A stretch of DNA of 8,574 bases from Gammaproteobacteria bacterium. GTDB lineage: Bacteria > Pseudomonadota > Gammaproteobacteria > Xanthomonadales > Marinicellaceae. The notes under the pieces are model-generated. The model was not told the origin of the DNA, made no database searches, and saw only the letters and a list, made by a program, of their open reading frames with translations. Made by a program: the position numbers and the translations under genes. The stretch spans positions 1 to 8,574 of the forward strand of contig JAUHZH010000070.1 of the NCBI GenBank assembly GCA_030426065.1, in the 5' to 3' direction. Below, in pieces: positions 7,070 to 8,574 of the stretch (its first letter is position 1; the number at the start of each line of letters is the position of its first letter).

Positions 7070-7086
7070 GCTAAGAGTTGCGCCAA

Positions 7087-8010
7087 TCAATTCAAACGAT
7101 CAGTGACCGAGTCTTGTAACCGTTCTCCCTTGACCATTTCACGGTAGCTTTGGCCTGATGCCAGCAATGCCTGGATGATGTCTATTTCAGCTTTAGGGTG
7201 GGTTTGGTCGTTGTAGTACACCACCAAACGATGTTGACCTGTTTTGCCTGTTTTTATGTCAGAGACCATCGGTAGTGCTTTGAGTGATGCCACCAGCTCT
7301 GGGGATGCATCTTGCTCAAGCTTGAAAGTGATGGCACGGCTTCTGGATGTCAGATCGGCCACTTGCTGGTGCGAGTCCAACTGTCCTTTGTTTAAAATGA
7401 TGATGCTTTGACACAGGTCTTCAATCACTTCTAAGTTGTGTGAAGTGATGACAATGGTGGTTTGTTGAGAAAGAGTTCGGATCACCGATTTGATGGTGTC
7501 GGTCGTGTTTGGATCCAATCCGGCGGTGGGCTCATCCAGCAATATCACTTCTGGACTCCCTATGAACGCTTGAGCAATGGCAATCCTTTTGAGCATGCCA
7601 TGTGATAACTGTTCTGGTATCTGATTTAAGGAAGGGTACAAGTCGACCAATTTGATGACTCGGATGGCTTCTTGTTGTGCTTCTTTTTTTCCTAATCCCT
7701 GTAATTCAGCCAACATCGAGAGTTGTTTGCCTACAGGCAAAGTTTTCAACAAAGAGGCATCCTGAGGCAGGATGCTGAATCGACCTTTGATGGCGATGCT
7801 TTGTGGGTCGTGTCCCAGGACCTCAACAGAACCAGAGGTGGGGCTCAAAAAACCACACATCAATGAAAACAGCGTGGTTTTACCGGCGCCATTGGGACCA
7901 ACCAGGCCAGTGGTCTGGTTCTTTTGAATCGAGATGCTGATGTCTTTCAGCGCCTGTTGGGTACCGAAGCTTTTACTGAGCCCATGTGTTTTGATCACAG
8001 CGTCATTCAT
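7087..8010 (-). CDS. ABC transporter ATP-binding protein (ABC-2 type exporter)
   Basis: The 307-residue ATPase subunit has Walker A GPNGAGKT (38-45), Q-loop Q83 in ILPQDASLL, a signature sequence LSHGMLKR (135-142), Walker B VILLDEPTAGLD (155-166) and switch histidine H191 in ITSHN. The first signature glycine of the usual LSGGQ is His and the final Gln is Met; LSxGM variants occur in ABC-2 ATPases, so it is probably active. Residues from about 225 to the end form an extra C-terminal domain, of the kind seen in DrrA/NatA-like ATPases. I chose the ATG at 8010: GAGGG at 8022-8018 is 7 nt upstream, better spaced than for the in-frame TTG at 8013. The stop of the permease gene overlaps this start as TGATG, so the two are translated together. 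The substrate is unknown; such pairs export drugs, lipids, polysaccharides or copper-linked factors. Confidence 0.93.
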   Translation of the reverse strand: MNDAVIKTHGLSKSFGTQQALKDISISIQKNQTTGLVGPNGAGKTTLFSLMCGFLSPTSGSVEVLGHDPQSIAIKGRFSILPQDASLLKTLPVGKQLSMLAELQGLGKKEAQQEAIRVIKLVDLYPSLNQIPEQLSHGMLKRIAIAQAFIGSPEVILLDEPTAGLDPNTTDTIKSVIRTLSQQTTIVITSHNLEVIEDLCQSIIILNKGQLDSHQQVADLTSRSRAITFKLEQDASPELVASLKALPMVSDIKTGKTGQHRLVVYYNDQTHPKAEIDIIQALLASGQSYREMVKGERLQDSVTDRLN

Positions 8011-8574
8011 CAAATGTCCCTCTTTTTAAATAACGTCCACCCCAAATAGCCGTAAATGATCGCGTAAATCATCGCCAAAAGGGAGCCCGTCAAAGCGCCA
8101 GTCCATTGCAATTCGATGAACCAAGGTTTGGTGGTGTTGGGCAACAGATATCCCAGCCATTCTGAAGCTTGTGGTGATTTGATGCCCACCACAGAAACCA
8201 CCACCAATATCACGACATAAAAGCAGATGCCTATCAGGGCGGACAACCCAGCAGAACCCACCACAACCGAACACAGAGACATCAAGGCTACAAACGGGAT
8301 GGCATAAATAATCAATGACATGCATGCCAAAAAGGCGTTGGATAAAAGGGCAGGGGTGCTGATGTTGGCGTCGACCACAAATGCCAATACCAAGGCCACA
8401 GCTGTCATGGCAGCATATGCCAGGGCAACCAACAAACAGGCGCCAATGAAACGCGCCAAGAACAGTTCGCTGCGATGACAACGAGGTATCAAAAACCGCA
8501 TATACAAACTGCCGATGTCATTGGCAGTTTGGTCACTGGCAGCAAACAACACGAACATAGGAATCGTTGAAATG
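8010..8574 (-). CDS. ABC-2 type transporter permease, C-terminal part (partial)
   Basis: The frame is open to the right edge, so the gene begins outside the window; 187 codons plus stop are present. An internal ATG at 8558 is not the start, because coding sequence continues upstream of it (ISTIP before MFVLF). The segment DQTANDIGSLYMRFLIPR followed by SELFLARF matches the cytoplasmic loop region of ABC-2 permeases, where a (D/E)...G(S/T)L...R pattern precedes the next helix. At least four hydrophobic segments follow: LARFIGACLLVALAY, then NAFLACMSLIIYAIPFVAL, then a long segment around ICFYVVILVVVSVVGI, and a last one around SLLAMIYAIIYGYLGW. The protein ends FKKRDI, a common ending for this family. 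It would form the membrane channel for the ATPase just downstream. The substrate cannot be read from the sequence. Confidence 0.85.
   Translation of the reverse strand, partial: ISTIPMFVLFAASDQTANDIGSLYMRFLIPRCHRSELFLARFIGACLLVALAYAAMTAVALVLAFVVDANISTPALLSNAFLACMSLIIYAIPFVALMSLCSVVVGSAGLSALIGICFYVVILVVVSVVGIKSPQASEWLGYLLPNTTKPWFIELQWTGALTGSLLAMIYAIIYGYLGWTLFKKRDI
8018..8022 (-). promoter_or_regulatory. Ribosome binding site of the ABC ATPase inside the permease gene
   Basis: GAGGG on the minus strand lies 7 nt before the ATG at 8010 and within the last codons of the permease. It favours the ATG over the TTG one codon upstream. Confidence 0.7.

Overview
The window looks like ordinary chromosomal DNA of a Gram-negative bacterium, most likely a gammaproteobacterium. 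It has moderate GC, densely packed genes, TTG as a favoured leucine codon in all genes, and E. coli-like membrane protein families. The genus cannot be fixed from the sequence. No rRNA, tRNA, CRISPR array, insertion sequence or phage gene was seen.

Layout: (1) At the left edge, on the minus strand, is the first 60 codons of a membrane-anchored or secreted protein that resembles the N-terminus of M28-family metallopeptidases. (2) A divergent intergenic region of about 150 bp holds possible promoters for both directions and a spaced inverted repeat. (3) Four genes on the plus strand form a probable operon (330-7069). Two are tandem paralogous SLC13/DASS-type permeases, each with two cytoplasmic TrkA-C (RCK_C) domains between its transporter halves. 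The third is a glutamate-cysteine-ligase-like (GCS2 family) enzyme with a C-terminal CBS pair. The fourth is a CNNM (DUF21)-CBS membrane protein. The spacings are 84 bp, 9 bp and a 4-bp ATGA overlap. (4) On the minus strand, converging on the operon with only 17 bp between stop codons, are an ABC ATPase and the C-terminal part of its ABC-2 type permease, coupled by a TGATG overlap. The permease runs off the right edge.

The four-gene plus-strand cluster is the most interesting part. All four proteins carry small-molecule-sensing modules (TrkA-C or CBS) joined to a transporter, a ligase or an ion-transport-like membrane domain. This suggests ligand-controlled anion or amino acid homeostasis in which the transporters and the carboxylate-amine ligase share a substrate or product. 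The substrates are not visible in the sequence, and the linkage to a pathway is inference.
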